In this document: positions 1 to 8,041 of the stretch, piece after piece
Numbering within the stretch: position 1 is the stretch's first letter
Layout of the letters: each line of letters starts with the position of its first letter
Source: DASYPP01 sp036006525
GTDB taxonomy: Bacteria > Gemmatimonadota > Gemmatimonadetes > Gemmatimonadales > GWC2-71-9
NCBI GenBank assembly: GCA_036006525.1
Contig: DASYPP010000074.1
Coordinates: 1 to 64,000 of the forward strand
Direction of reading: 5' to 3'
Length of the DNA stretch: 64,000 bases
Position numbers and translations under genes: made by a program
Notes under the pieces: generated by a model
The model's input: the letters and a program-made list of their open reading frames with translations, nothing else
Database searches by the model: none
What the model was told of the DNA's origin: nothing

Positions 1-1
1 C

Positions 2-973
2 GCCCGCTACGACTCCATGACCTACCGCCGCTCCGGCCGGAGCGGCATCCAGCTTCCCGCAATTTCCCTGGGGCTCTGGCACAATTTCGGGGGCGTAGAC
101 CGATTCGAAGACGCCCAGGCGATGGTGCGCCGCGCCTTCGATCTCGGGATCACCCACTTCGACCTGGCCAACAACTACGGGCCGCCACCGGGATCGGCGG
201 AAGAGACCTTCGGTCGGATCCTCGCCGCCGATCTGAGGCCCTGGCGCGATGAGCTGATCATCTCGACCAAGGCCGGATGGGGGATGTGGCCCGGCCCGTA
301 CGGAGACTGGGGCTCCCGCAAGTACCTGATCGCCAGCCTGGACCAGAGCTTGAAGCGCATGGGGTTGGAGTACGTGGACATATTCTATTCCCATCGTCCC
401 GATCCTCATACGCCGCTGGAAGAGACCATGATGGCGCTCGACTACGCGGTGCGAAGCGGTCGCGCCCTATACGTAGGTATTTCATCGTATTCTCCGGAGG
501 GGACTCGGGAGGCGGCAAAGGTTCTCGCTTCGCTCGGCACCCGCTGCCTCATTCACCAACCGAAGTACAGCATGCTGGTGCGGGACCCGGAGCAGGGTCT
601 GCTCGACGCGATCCGGGAGACCGGGCTCGGCTGCATCGTGTTCTCGCCGCTGGCCCAGGGGCTGCTCACCGATCGCTATCTCAACGGAGTTCCTCCGGGG
701 TCCCGCGCCTCCAAGCCCTACAGTTTCCTCAAGCCGGAACAGGTGACCCCGGCACTGGAAGCGAAAGTCAGCCGGCTCAACGACCTCGCCCGGGAACGGG
801 GACAGACCCTGGCCCAGATGGCGCTGGCCTGGGTGCTTCGGCAGCCGGAGGTGACCTCGGCGCTGATCGGGGCGAGCCGAGTGGGGCAGATCGACGATGC
901 GGTGGGGGCGCTGGCGAAGCTGGAATTTGGCAAAGAGGAGCTGCAGAAGATCGAGGGGATCCTTCGTGGTTAG
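2..973 (+). CDS. Aldo/keto reductase, YghZ-like (5' end outside window)
   Basis: NADPH-dependent aldo/keto reductase of the family that includes E. coli YghZ (L-glyceraldehyde 3-phosphate reductase). Counting from the ATG at 17, the usual AKR catalytic residues are visible: D49 and Y54 in THFDLANNYG, K85 in STKAG and H126 in YSHRPD. A PSLIGA-type cofactor stretch (SALIGASR) lies near the C terminus. The frame stays open upstream of the ATG to base 2 and encodes ARYDS, which resembles the residues preceding the matching Met in YghZ (recalled from memory). The true start is therefore probably before the window and the gene is partial here. The specific substrate is not certain. Confidence 0.9.
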   Translation, partial: ARYDSMTYRRSGRSGIQLPAISLGLWHNFGGVDRFEDAQAMVRRAFDLGITHFDLANNYGPPPGSAEETFGRILAADLRPWRDELIISTKAGWGMWPGPYGDWGSRKYLIASLDQSLKRMGLEYVDIFYSHRPDPHTPLEETMMALDYAVRSGRALYVGISSYSPEGTREAAKVLASLGTRCLIHQPKYSMLVRDPEQGLLDAIRETGLGCIVFSPLAQGLLTDRYLNGVPPGSRASKPYSFLKPEQVTPALEAKVSRLNDLARERGQTLAQMALAWVLRQPEVTSALIGASRVGQIDDAVGALAKLEFGKEELQKIEGILRG

Positions 974-1784
974 AGCCCGGCTTGCAAGTCTAGCAAGCCT
1001 GATGCTCCTGCTCCTCGCCGGGCCAGCTCCGCTCGCGGCCCAGGAGGACAGTCTCGCGAGGATCGCGCTCCAGGAAGTCGCGCGTGTCGGTGACGTCGCC
1101 CAGTGGTTGACGCGCTACGATGCCGTTGCCTGGATCTCCAGTGACTCCGTGATCGCCCAGCCGGACTCACTAAAATCCCGTCTGGGTCCTGAGTGGTTTG
1201 TCGACACCACCGCTGGACTCTGGCATGCATACTACGGACGCTACGATCGGGATGCGGACACCTATTCGATAGCATTTCATTTCGCCGGTGACCGCGCTAG
1301 GAACCTCAAGTCATCCATCGTGCCCGTTGACACGACCCGCGTCACTGCGTCCGCCCGCGCGATCTACAATAGCCGCTCCCGACTGCCCCCGGCGTTTTCG
1401 AACGCAGGCCTGGCGCTGAACTGGTTCGTGCGCAGGCCAACGCCCGACACTATCGAGGTTTTCTATCTGCCGGCTTACCAGCAATCGGGAGTTCTCGTCT
1501 TCGGCGGGGAGGCTTCGTATCGCTGGGACGCGACCGGCCGCCAGTTGCTGGATAGTACGTACAGCCTTGCCGGGTTTCGCGGCATTCGCCCCGACACGAG
1601 CGTGGAGTTGGTGATTCCGGCCGAGGAACATGAATACCCCTCGGTAGGAAATCTGTTCTTTCTCCTTAGCTATTATCGTTCCTTCCGCAGGATCTTGGTT
1701 CGCACGCGACTGGTCGTTACCTCCGTGGTTGTTGGAACTGACGGGCCGGTGTTCGTGACTAGTGTACGAGAACAGCAGCGCTAG
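966..1784 (+). CDS. Secreted protein of unknown function
   Basis: A 272-residue protein that I do not recognise. I chose the GTG at 966, which overlaps the end of the reductase gene by 8 nt. It gives a proper signal peptide: two Arg in the n-region, a Leu-rich core and an A-A-Q cleavage site around residue 26. The ATG at 1002 would remove the charged n-region. The mature part is soluble-looking, with no membrane segments and no obvious catalytic motif. Its stop codon overlaps the convergent AraC gene by 4 nt. It is probably periplasmic and co-transcribed with the reductase. Confidence 0.65.
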   Translation: MVRARLASLASLMLLLLAGPAPLAAQEDSLARIALQEVARVGDVAQWLTRYDAVAWISSDSVIAQPDSLKSRLGPEWFVDTTAGLWHAYYGRYDRDADTYSIAFHFAGDRARNLKSSIVPVDTTRVTASARAIYNSRSRLPPAFSNAGLALNWFVRRPTPDTIEVFYLPAYQQSGVLVFGGEASYRWDATGRQLLDSTYSLAGFRGIRPDTSVELVIPAEEHEYPSVGNLFFLLSYYRSFRRILVRTRLVVTSVVVGTDGPVFVTSVREQQR

Positions 1785-2599
1785 CCGCCTGGCCCCCGTT
1801 TCGCTGTCCGCGCATACGCCGCCGGCGAAGTCCCCACCACCCGTTTGAAATCCCGGATGAAATGCGCCTGGTCGCTGTAGCCGACGCTCAAGGCCAGCGC
1901 TGACTGGTTGACCGGGCCGGCCGCCAGCTGCTCGGCCGCCTCGTGCAGCCGGTATCGCTGGATCACCCACTTGGGGCCCACGCCGACGTACTTCGCAAAC
2001 AGCCGCTGCAGGGTTCGTTTGTTCATGCAGTAGCGTTCTACCAGATCCTCCACTTTCAGGATTGTGCGGTCCTCGGCGACGTCATAGACCATTCCCACGA
2101 TCCGCGCGACGTTGTCGTCCGGCTTTGGCCGGCGACTCCGAAGAAACTCCTCCACGATCGTGAGCCGAGGAGCATCATCCCGTTGGGCCAGCACAGCGGC
2201 TTCCAGGGCACGGCCCGCCGCCCCAAAAACCTCGGCCACATCCAGGATAGAATTCGAAAGTGTTGAGACGGCCACCCCGGTAAACGGATAGAAACCACCG
2301 GGCGTGAACTTGACCGAAAAGACGCCGCCTTCACCCTCCAGCAGCCGCGCAAATTTTCCCTGCGATACCCCCGCCACACGGCCGCCGACACCACGCTCGA
2401 AGATCAGGTGGACACTGGGGTGGGGCAGGGTCTCCACGCGCTGCGACGGCTGGCCGCGCAGGTCCCAGTCCACCACCCAGTAGTGCTCCACGTACAACGC
2501 GAGATCTGGAGATGGATGATAGCGGGCCAGCCGTTCGCGATCAGGGTCGGCCGCGTTCCTCAGCACTCCCCGGGGCGGCGTGGTCTTGGGGCGGGTCAT
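1781..2599 (-). CDS. AraC-family transcriptional regulator
   Basis: Transcription factor of about 272 residues. The C-terminal third is an AraC/XylS double helix-turn-helix with the typical tail motif (SVGYSDQAHFIRDFKRVVGTSPAAY). The N-terminal domain (YVEHYWVVDWDLRGQ and HLIFERG) belongs to the type found in AraC proteins with a DUF6597-like sensor region. The ATG at 2599 is preferred; a TTG seven codons upstream is possible. It is divergent from the DUF3224-type gene starting at 2671, with 70 bp between them, so that gene is a plausible target. The inducer is unknown. Confidence 0.85.
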   Translation of the reverse strand: MTRPKTTPPRGVLRNAADPDRERLARYHPSPDLALYVEHYWVVDWDLRGQPSQRVETLPHPSVHLIFERGVGGRVAGVSQGKFARLLEGEGGVFSVKFTPGGFYPFTGVAVSTLSNSILDVAEVFGAAGRALEAAVLAQRDDAPRLTIVEEFLRSRRPKPDDNVARIVGMVYDVAEDRTILKVEDLVERYCMNKRTLQRLFAKYVGVGPKWVIQRYRLHEAAEQLAAGPVNQSALALSVGYSDQAHFIRDFKRVVGTSPAAYARTAKRGPGG

Positions 2600-2670
2600 G
2601 GGGCTGTCGCGTTCCTGCAATACGGGGAGTCCGGGAACGGCTAACTTGCCCCAACGCTAACGGAGCCAGT

Positions 2671-3138
2671 ATGAAACACCTAGTCGCTTTCCTTTGTATG
2701 GCGGCAGTCGTTGCCCCTTCACTTCATGCCCAGAGCGAGGCAGTCATGACCGCACACGGAACCTTCGACGTCAAGGTGATTCCCCAGGCGGCCGACGACA
2801 GCGCCGCCGGCCCCTTCAGCAGGCTTTTTCTCGACAAGCAATTCCACGGCGACCTCGAGGGCCCCAGCAAGGGCACGATGCTGGGCGCGATGACGGCGGT
2901 CGAAGGGTCGGGCGGGTACGTGGCCCTGGAGCTGGTGACCGGAACGCTCAACGGCAAGAGGGGCAGCTTCGTCCTGCAGCACAATGGGACCATGCAGAAG
3001 AATGTGCCGAATATGCAGGTTACCGTGGTTCCGGATTCGGGCACCGGTGAACTGACCGGCCTGGCCGGAACGATGACGATCATCATCGAAGGTGGGAAGC
3101 ACTCCTACGTGTTGGAGTACACGCTGGCGGCTCGCTAG
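2671..3138 (+). CDS. DUF3224-type secreted protein
   Basis: A 155-residue protein that matches the DUF3224 family in size and pattern: a beta-barrel-like domain with repeated GTLNG/GSFVLQH and GTGELTGLAGTM motifs, characteristic of this family of unknown function related to allene-oxide-cyclase-like barrels. It begins with a signal peptide (MKHLVAFLCMAAVVAPSLHA, cleavage after A-Q), so this copy is exported, whereas many family members are cytoplasmic. It is a single gene, divergent from the AraC regulator. No enzymatic role can be assigned. Confidence 0.75.
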   Translation: MKHLVAFLCMAAVVAPSLHAQSEAVMTAHGTFDVKVIPQAADDSAAGPFSRLFLDKQFHGDLEGPSKGTMLGAMTAVEGSGGYVALELVTGTLNGKRGSFVLQHNGTMQKNVPNMQVTVVPDSGTGELTGLAGTMTIIIEGGKHSYVLEYTLAAR

Positions 3139-3146
3139 AACCGGTC

Positions 3147-3494
3147 TCACCCGCCGTGCGCCTGGCGGGAATCCGCCGGCGCCTGGGCCCGCTGGTTCAT
3201 CCCGTAATCCCGCGTCACTTCCGCCACCCGGAGCCGGTAGTCCGCGAACACAGACTCCCGGCCGGCCTCTTGTGCCCGGCGATGGTCTTCCAGGTTGCGC
3301 CACTGGCGCACCGCTTCTTCGTCGATCCAGAACGAGAGGGACAGGATTTTCTCCGGATTGGCCACGCTCTGGAACCGCTCGATCGAAATGAAGCCGTCGA
3401 TCTGCTCCAGCAGGGGCCGCAACGACTCCGCCGCGGCGAAGTAGGCATCCCTCCGATCGGGGCGGGGCAGCGCTTCGAAGATGACGGCGATCAT
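3147..3494 (-). CDS. Antibiotic biosynthesis monooxygenase-like protein (ABM fold)
   Basis: A 115-residue ferredoxin-like alpha/beta-barrel protein. The N terminus (MIAVIFEALP), the LRPLLEQIDGFISIERF stretch and the LSFWIDEEAVRQWRNLEDHRRAQ region match stress-induced ABM-domain proteins, which often form dimers and act on small quinones, haem or polyketides. Its ATG at 3494 overlaps the stop of the upstream NIPSNAP gene in an ATGA junction, so the two are translationally coupled. The last 15 or so residues (QRAQAPADSRQAHGG) are a polar extension. The substrate is unknown. Confidence 0.78.
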   Translation of the reverse strand: MIAVIFEALPRPDRRDAYFAAAESLRPLLEQIDGFISIERFQSVANPEKILSLSFWIDEEAVRQWRNLEDHRRAQEAGRESVFADYRLRVAEVTRDYGMNQRAQAPADSRQAHGG

Positions 3495-3796
3495 GTGACC
3501 GCCTCCAGCCAGCTCCGCTCTTCCTTCAGGATGAATCGCTGTGCCTGCGCCCGCTGAAAATTGGCCCGCCCTTCCGGGTCCGCCTTGATGCAGGCCCGAT
3601 AGGCCTCGTACGCCGCCAGGCTGTCGAAGGAGATGATCCCCCAGGCCACGGTGTTGCTCCCCTCGTGAGGCAACCAGTATCCCACCAGCAGCCCGCCGCA
3701 TCGGGGAATGATCCGGAGCCAGGTCCGCGCGTATTCGGCGAAGGCGTCGCGCTGGAAGGGGTCGATCTCGTAACGGATGAAACAGGAGATGGTCAT
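3491..3796 (-). CDS. NIPSNAP-family protein
   Basis: A 101-residue dimeric alpha/beta-barrel protein of the NIPSNAP family (MTISCFIRYEIDPFQRDAFAEYA, then GYWLPHEGSNTVAWGIISFDSLAAYEAYR). It is coupled by an ATGA overlap to the following ABM-domain gene and is divergent from an ArsR-type regulator whose start lies 51 bp away. NIPSNAP/ABM pairs next to a winged-helix regulator suggest a small-molecule stress or detoxification unit, but no reaction is established from sequence alone. Confidence 0.8.
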   Translation of the reverse strand: MTISCFIRYEIDPFQRDAFAEYARTWLRIIPRCGGLLVGYWLPHEGSNTVAWGIISFDSLAAYEAYRACIKADPEGRANFQRAQAQRFILKEERSWLEAVT

Positions 3797-3812
3797 GCCT
3801 CACAATAACCGC

Positions 3813-3846
3813 TTGCTTCCCGATGATGGTTCGATTATCATCGAAC
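3813..3846 (+). promoter_or_regulatory. Leaderless promoter with overlapping operator for the ArsR-type gene
   Basis: TTGCTT (3813-3818) and TTATCA (3835-3840) are separated by 16 nt, a fair sigma-70-type pair. Transcription would start at about 3847-3848, exactly at the ATG at 3848, so the mRNA is probably leaderless. A perfect 7-bp inverted repeat, GTTCGAT (3829-3835), 4 nt, ATCGAAC (3840-3846), covers the -10 and the start point. This fits autorepression by the winged-helix regulator, and it could also control the divergent NIPSNAP/ABM pair. Confidence 0.6.
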
Positions 3847-3847
3847 T

Positions 3848-4543
3848 ATGCAAGACACCCCGGATATCGCCGGCATCGCCGCCCTGATCGGGGACCGGGC
3901 CCGGGCCGCGATCCTGACCTCGCTGATGGACGGGCGCGCCCTGACCGCCACCGAGCTGGCCCGGGTCGCCAGCATTACCAAGCAGACCGCCAGCGCCCAC
4001 TTGTCCCGGCTGCTGGCTGCGCGCCTCGTCGCGGTCGAAATCCAGGGACGGCACCACTATTTCCGCCTGGCCGGGCACGACGTGGGGACCGTGCTGGAGA
4101 AACTGATGGGAGTCGCGGCGCGGCTCGGCGCCGTGCAGATGGAGACCGGCCCGGCGGAGCCGGCGATGAAACGCGCCCGGGTGTGTTACGATCACCTGGC
4201 CGGTGAACTGGGCGTCCTGGTGTACGACAGCCTGACCCAGCGAAAGCTCCTGCGCCGGGAGAGCGGCAAGCTCAAGCTGACGGATCCGGGCGTGAAGCTG
4301 TTCCAGGAAATGGGAATCGACCTCGCGTCGCTCCCCAACCGGCGGCGTCCGCTCTGTCTCGCCTGTCTCGACTGGAGCATGCGCCGCCATCACCTGGCCG
4401 GCGCGCTCGGCGCGGCATTGCTCGACCGCTGCTTCCAGCTCAAGTGGGCGCGGCGCGCCCGCGATTCGCGGGCGGTTCACTTTTCAGCGCTGGGAGAAAA
4501 GGCGCTGCGGGAGCGGTTCACGCTCCAGCTTACCTCGGCATAA
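3848..4543 (+). CDS. ArsR-type winged-helix transcriptional regulator
   Basis: A 231-residue regulator. Residues 1-90 form an ArsR-like winged helix (TATELARVASITKQTASAHLSRL is the recognition region, HHYFRLAG the wing). The rest is a long effector domain containing CLACLDWSMRRHHLAGALG, with two Cys and two His that could bind metal or haem. This resembles the YdfF-type long ArsR regulators. The start abuts an inverted repeat that covers its own -10. The helicase gene starts 9 nt after its stop and is probably co-transcribed. The ligand is unknown. Confidence 0.82.
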   Translation: MQDTPDIAGIAALIGDRARAAILTSLMDGRALTATELARVASITKQTASAHLSRLLAARLVAVEIQGRHHYFRLAGHDVGTVLEKLMGVAARLGAVQMETGPAEPAMKRARVCYDHLAGELGVLVYDSLTQRKLLRRESGKLKLTDPGVKLFQEMGIDLASLPNRRRPLCLACLDWSMRRHHLAGALGAALLDRCFQLKWARRARDSRAVHFSALGEKALRERFTLQLTSA

Positions 4544-4552
4544 GGATATTGC

Positions 4553-5902
4553 GTGCCCTTTACGTCACTGCAGCTGCATCCCAGCCTCCTCAAGGCGATT
4601 CGCGAGCTCGGGTTCACCCGGCCCACGCCGATCCAGTCGGAGGCGATTCCTCCAGCCCTTGAAGGGCGCGACATCCTCGCGAGCGCCGCGACCGGAAGCG
4701 GCAAGACCGCGGCGTTCCTGCTTCCGATCCTGCACCGCATCATGAGCAAGCCGCGCAGGGTCACTCGTGCGCTGGTGCTGGCGCCCACCCGGGAGCTGGC
4801 CGCGCAGATCCTCCAGGATCTGAACGACCTTGCGGTTCACACTCCTCTCACCGGCGCGGCCGTTTACGGCGGTGTCGGCATGGGGCCCCAGGAGCATGCG
4901 TTCCGGAGTGGCGTGGATGTCATGATCGCGACCCCGGGCCGGCTGCTCGACCATTTCACCAGGCAGTACGCCGCGCTGCCGGGCGTCGAGTACCTGGTGC
5001 TGGACGAAGCGGACCGGATGCTGGACATGGGATTCCTTCCCGACATCAAGAAGGTGCTGCGCCACCTTCCCCATCAGCGGCAGACTCTCTGCTTCAGCGC
5101 AACGCTGCCGGGTCCTATCGTGGCGCTGACTCGGGAGATGCTGAAGAACCCGGTGCGCATCAGCCTGGAACCCAAGCGCACGACGTCGGCCGGTATTACC
5201 CAGGCGGCCTACCCGGTGCGCCAGGATCTCAAGGCGGCGCTGTTCCTCGCCCTGCTGGGGCGGGGCGATATGAAAGAGGCGCTGGTCTTCACCCGGACCA
5301 AGCACCGGGCAAACCGGTTGGCGGCTTACCTGGGCAAGCAGGGAATCAAGGTCGAACGGATCCACGGCAACCGGTCTCAGCAGCAGCGCACCGAGGCGCT
5401 GGCCGGCTTCAAAAGCGGGAAGTACCGCGTGCTGGTCGCGACCGACATCGCGTCCCGGGGCATCGATGTCGAAGCGCTGGGCCATGTCGTGAACTTTGAC
5501 GTGCCGCTGGTGCCGGAGGACTACATCCACCGGATCGGACGGACCGGCCGGGCGGAGGCGACCGGCGAGGCGTTCACGCTGGTGGCACCGGACGAAGAGA
5601 GCGAGCTTCGGGCGATCGAAAAGGCGGTGGGGAAGCGGTTGCCGCGAGTGATGCTCCCCGATTTCCAGTACAACGCCACGCCGGAGGCCAAGTTCGAGGT
5701 TCCGCTGGCCGAGCGCATCGCCGAGATCCGGAAGAGAAAGGCCGAGGATCGGGCCCGGGCGGCCGCCAACGCCGCTCGCCGCGGGGCGCCCCATCCCCAG
5801 CATCGTCCCCGTCAGTCGGGACCGTCCTCGTCGTCCAGGGGTGGAGGATCATCGCGGGAAGGCCGCCGCGGCGGCACCAGAGGACCCAGACCCAGGCCCT
5901 GA
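4553..5902 (+). CDS. rhlE: DEAD-box RNA helicase, RhlE-like
   Basis: ATP-dependent RNA helicase of 449 residues. Motif I is ATGSGKT (about 46-52), motif Ia APTREL, motif II DEAD (151-154), motif III SAT (182-184) and motif VI HRIGRTGR in the second RecA domain. The C-terminal tail of about 65 residues is basic and rich in Arg, Gly and Ser, typical for RhlE-type helicases that help remodel RNA and ribosome precursors. The start is the GTG at 4553, preceded by AAGGA. It follows the ArsR-type regulator by 9 nt, an unusual pairing. Confidence 0.93.
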   Translation: MPFTSLQLHPSLLKAIRELGFTRPTPIQSEAIPPALEGRDILASAATGSGKTAAFLLPILHRIMSKPRRVTRALVLAPTRELAAQILQDLNDLAVHTPLTGAAVYGGVGMGPQEHAFRSGVDVMIATPGRLLDHFTRQYAALPGVEYLVLDEADRMLDMGFLPDIKKVLRHLPHQRQTLCFSATLPGPIVALTREMLKNPVRISLEPKRTTSAGITQAAYPVRQDLKAALFLALLGRGDMKEALVFTRTKHRANRLAAYLGKQGIKVERIHGNRSQQQRTEALAGFKSGKYRVLVATDIASRGIDVEALGHVVNFDVPLVPEDYIHRIGRTGRAEATGEAFTLVAPDEESELRAIEKAVGKRLPRVMLPDFQYNATPEAKFEVPLAERIAEIRKRKAEDRARAAANAARRGAPHPQHRPRQSGPSSSSRGGGSSREGRRGGTRGPRPRP

Positions 5903-5910
5903 GTACTTCC

Positions 5911-7425
5911 ATGTCACCCACAAACACCTTTCACGACTCCGTTCGCGCCGCCACCGAGCTGCTCGAATCCATCGTCGCCGACCGGGGCCTCCTCGCCCGG
6001 TTGTCGCCTGAAGACCGCCGGCGCCTCCTCCAGGCGGCCGGCCAGGTCTACACCCCCGACCACATCGCCCGGCGCCGGTTGGTGAAGGCCGCTATCCGGG
6101 AGCGCAAGGCAGCGATGATACAGCGAGTCGAGGGCAAGCTCACCGACACCGGTATCCGAAGGCTCCGGCGCCAGGATGTGTTCACCACTCCGAATGTCTT
6201 TCCGCCCGATGGGTTCGTCGCGCAGGACTCCGATGGTGATCCCGACGAGCGAGAGACCATCCAACCGCAGCACTGTTACGCCTGCAAGCAGGATTTCACC
6301 GTCATCCACCATTTCTACGATCAGCTGTGCCCGGCCTGTGCCGAACTGAACTTTGCCAAGCGGTCCGAGCTGGCCGACTTGCGGGGGCGGGTGGCCTTGC
6401 TGACCGGCGGGCGGGTGAAAATCGGCTACCAGGCGGGGCTCAAGTTGCTGCGCGCCGGCGCGGAGTTGATTGTCACCACCCGGTTCCCCCGCGACTCGGC
6501 GGCGCGCTACGCCCGGGAGCCGGATTTCACCGCGTGGGGGCACCGGCTCCAGATCTACGGGCTCGACCTGCGCCACACGCCGAGCGTGGAAGCGCTGTGC
6601 CGGGAATTGCTGGAGACTCGTGACCGCCTCGATTTCATCATCAACAACGCGTGCCAGACGGTGCGCCGCCCTCCGGGCTTTTATAAGCACATGATCGCCG
6701 GCGAGCTGGCGGCGGAGGGTCACCTGACGGAGCGGCAGCAGAAGCTGCTGGGGACGTACGACGGGAACCAGGGCGTGGGAGTGATTGCCATCGCGAAGAC
6801 CAGTCCCGGCATGGCAGGACTGGCCCACTCGGCGGAGCTCTCCCAGGTGCCGTTGCTGCCCGAAGATCATCAGGTGGACCAGGAGCTGTTCCCCGAGGGG
6901 CGGTTGGACCAGGATCTCCAGCAAGTCGATCTCAGGGGTCGGAACTCGTGGCGGCTGCTGATGGCCGAGGTTTCCACGGTGGAATTGCTGGAGGTACAGC
7001 TGGTGAATGCGGTGGCGCCCTTCGTCCTCAACGCCCGGCTCAAGCCGCTGATGCTGCGGACGCCGGAACGGGACAAGCACATCGTGAACGTTTCAGCCGT
7101 CGAAGGTCAGTTCTACCGGAACCTCAAGACCACCCGGCATCCCCATACCAACATGGCCAAGGCCGCGCTCAACATGATGACGCGCACGGCAGCCAAGGAC
7201 TATTACAACGACGGCATCCACATGAACAGCGTGGATACCGGCTGGGTGACCGACGAGGATCCCGAGGCCATCGCCGCCCGGAAGACCGCCGACCATCGCT
7301 TTCATCCGCCGCTCGACATCATTGACGGCGCGGCGCGGATCGTCGATCCGATCATCTCCGGATTCAACACCGGGGAGCACGTTTGGGGGCAGTTTCTCAA
7401 GGACTACCGGCCGACCGACTGGTAG
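5911..7425 (+). CDS. SDR-fold protein with N-terminal zinc motif and altered active site
   Basis: A 504-residue protein. Residues 1-115 are helical. Residues 121-143 hold CYAC and CPAC (C122, C125, C140, C143), a likely zinc-binding knuckle. The Rossmann SDR domain begins at about 160 with TGGRVKIG in the cofactor loop and NNAC at about 245-248. An insertion of about 100 residues (251-350) follows. At the classical active site the sequence reads NVSAVEG and TNMAK, so the usual Ser aligns with Ala396 and the usual Tyr with Thr413, while Lys417 is kept. It may bind NAD(P) without classical SDR chemistry. It starts 8 nt after the helicase. Confidence 0.85.
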   Translation: MSPTNTFHDSVRAATELLESIVADRGLLARLSPEDRRRLLQAAGQVYTPDHIARRRLVKAAIRERKAAMIQRVEGKLTDTGIRRLRRQDVFTTPNVFPPDGFVAQDSDGDPDERETIQPQHCYACKQDFTVIHHFYDQLCPACAELNFAKRSELADLRGRVALLTGGRVKIGYQAGLKLLRAGAELIVTTRFPRDSAARYAREPDFTAWGHRLQIYGLDLRHTPSVEALCRELLETRDRLDFIINNACQTVRRPPGFYKHMIAGELAAEGHLTERQQKLLGTYDGNQGVGVIAIAKTSPGMAGLAHSAELSQVPLLPEDHQVDQELFPEGRLDQDLQQVDLRGRNSWRLLMAEVSTVELLEVQLVNAVAPFVLNARLKPLMLRTPERDKHIVNVSAVEGQFYRNLKTTRHPHTNMAKAALNMMTRTAAKDYYNDGIHMNSVDTGWVTDEDPEAIAARKTADHRFHPPLDIIDGAARIVDPIISGFNTGEHVWGQFLKDYRPTDW

Positions 7426-7493
7426 GGGTCCTGCATCACGTTGCAAGGTGCGCGGTCGGAGTAGATTCTCGGCACCCATCAAGAGGAGGAGTC

Positions 7494-7940
7494 GTGGCAA
7501 AGAATGACCGCAAGGACCTGATCGCCGCCTTGAACGAGGATCTCGCCAGGGAATTCCAGGCGGTAATCGCCTACGTAGTGTACTCCCAGGTGCTCAAGGG
7601 CGCCGCGTACATGTCGATTGCCCAGGAGCTGGAAGTGCACGCTGGTGAGGAATTACAACACGCCATCACCATCGCCAAGCAGATCGACTACCTGGGCGGC
7701 ACGCCGACCGTGGTGCCCAAGCCGGTCAAGATGTCGGATAGCCCCAAGGCATTGCTCCGTTTCGACCTGGAAAACGAGGCGGCGACCATCAAGGAATACC
7801 GCACGCGGTTGCGGCAGTGCGAGGCGCTGGGCGAGTTCGCCATGTCCGAGCATATCCGCGAGATCCTGAAGCAGGAACAGGAACACCTGATCGATCTGGC
7901 CACCGCGCTGGGTGAGGATCCTCCGAATCTTACCGATTGA
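7494..7940 (+). CDS. Ferritin-like protein (bacterioferritin/Dps-type four-helix bundle)
   Basis: A 148-residue four-helix-bundle protein. Diiron-type ligands are visible in helix A (DLAREFQAVIAY), helix B (ELEVHAGEELQHA, the E-x2-H pattern), and later helices (ENEAATIKEY and EILKQEQEHL, another E-x2-H-type motif). It probably stores or detoxifies iron. The start is the GTG at 7494 after a very strong ribosome binding site, AAGAGGAGGA, at 7481-7490. It is monocistronic; an inverted repeat follows its stop. Confidence 0.85.
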   Translation: MAKNDRKDLIAALNEDLAREFQAVIAYVVYSQVLKGAAYMSIAQELEVHAGEELQHAITIAKQIDYLGGTPTVVPKPVKMSDSPKALLRFDLENEAATIKEYRTRLRQCEALGEFAMSEHIREILKQEQEHLIDLATALGEDPPNLTD

Positions 7941-7945
7941 TCATA

Positions 7946-8020
7946 ACGGCCAACGCAAAGTCGCGAAGTCGCAAAGAACATTGTAATTCCTCTTTGCGCC
8001 TCCGCGACTCTGCGTTGTGC
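7946..8020. repeat. Intergenic inverted repeat, AACGGCCAACGC sub-family
   Basis: A large imperfect palindrome between the convergent ferritin and barrel genes. The left arm starts ACGGCCAACGCAAAG and the right arm ends GACTCTGCGTTG; inside, GCAAAGA pairs with TCTTTGC. The outer word GGCCAACGC also appears in the repeats at about 21995-22102 and 33324-33476, so these three form one sub-family. It could end transcription from both sides. Confidence 0.7.
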
Positions 8021-8041
8021 AGTTCAGTATACCGCGCCAGG

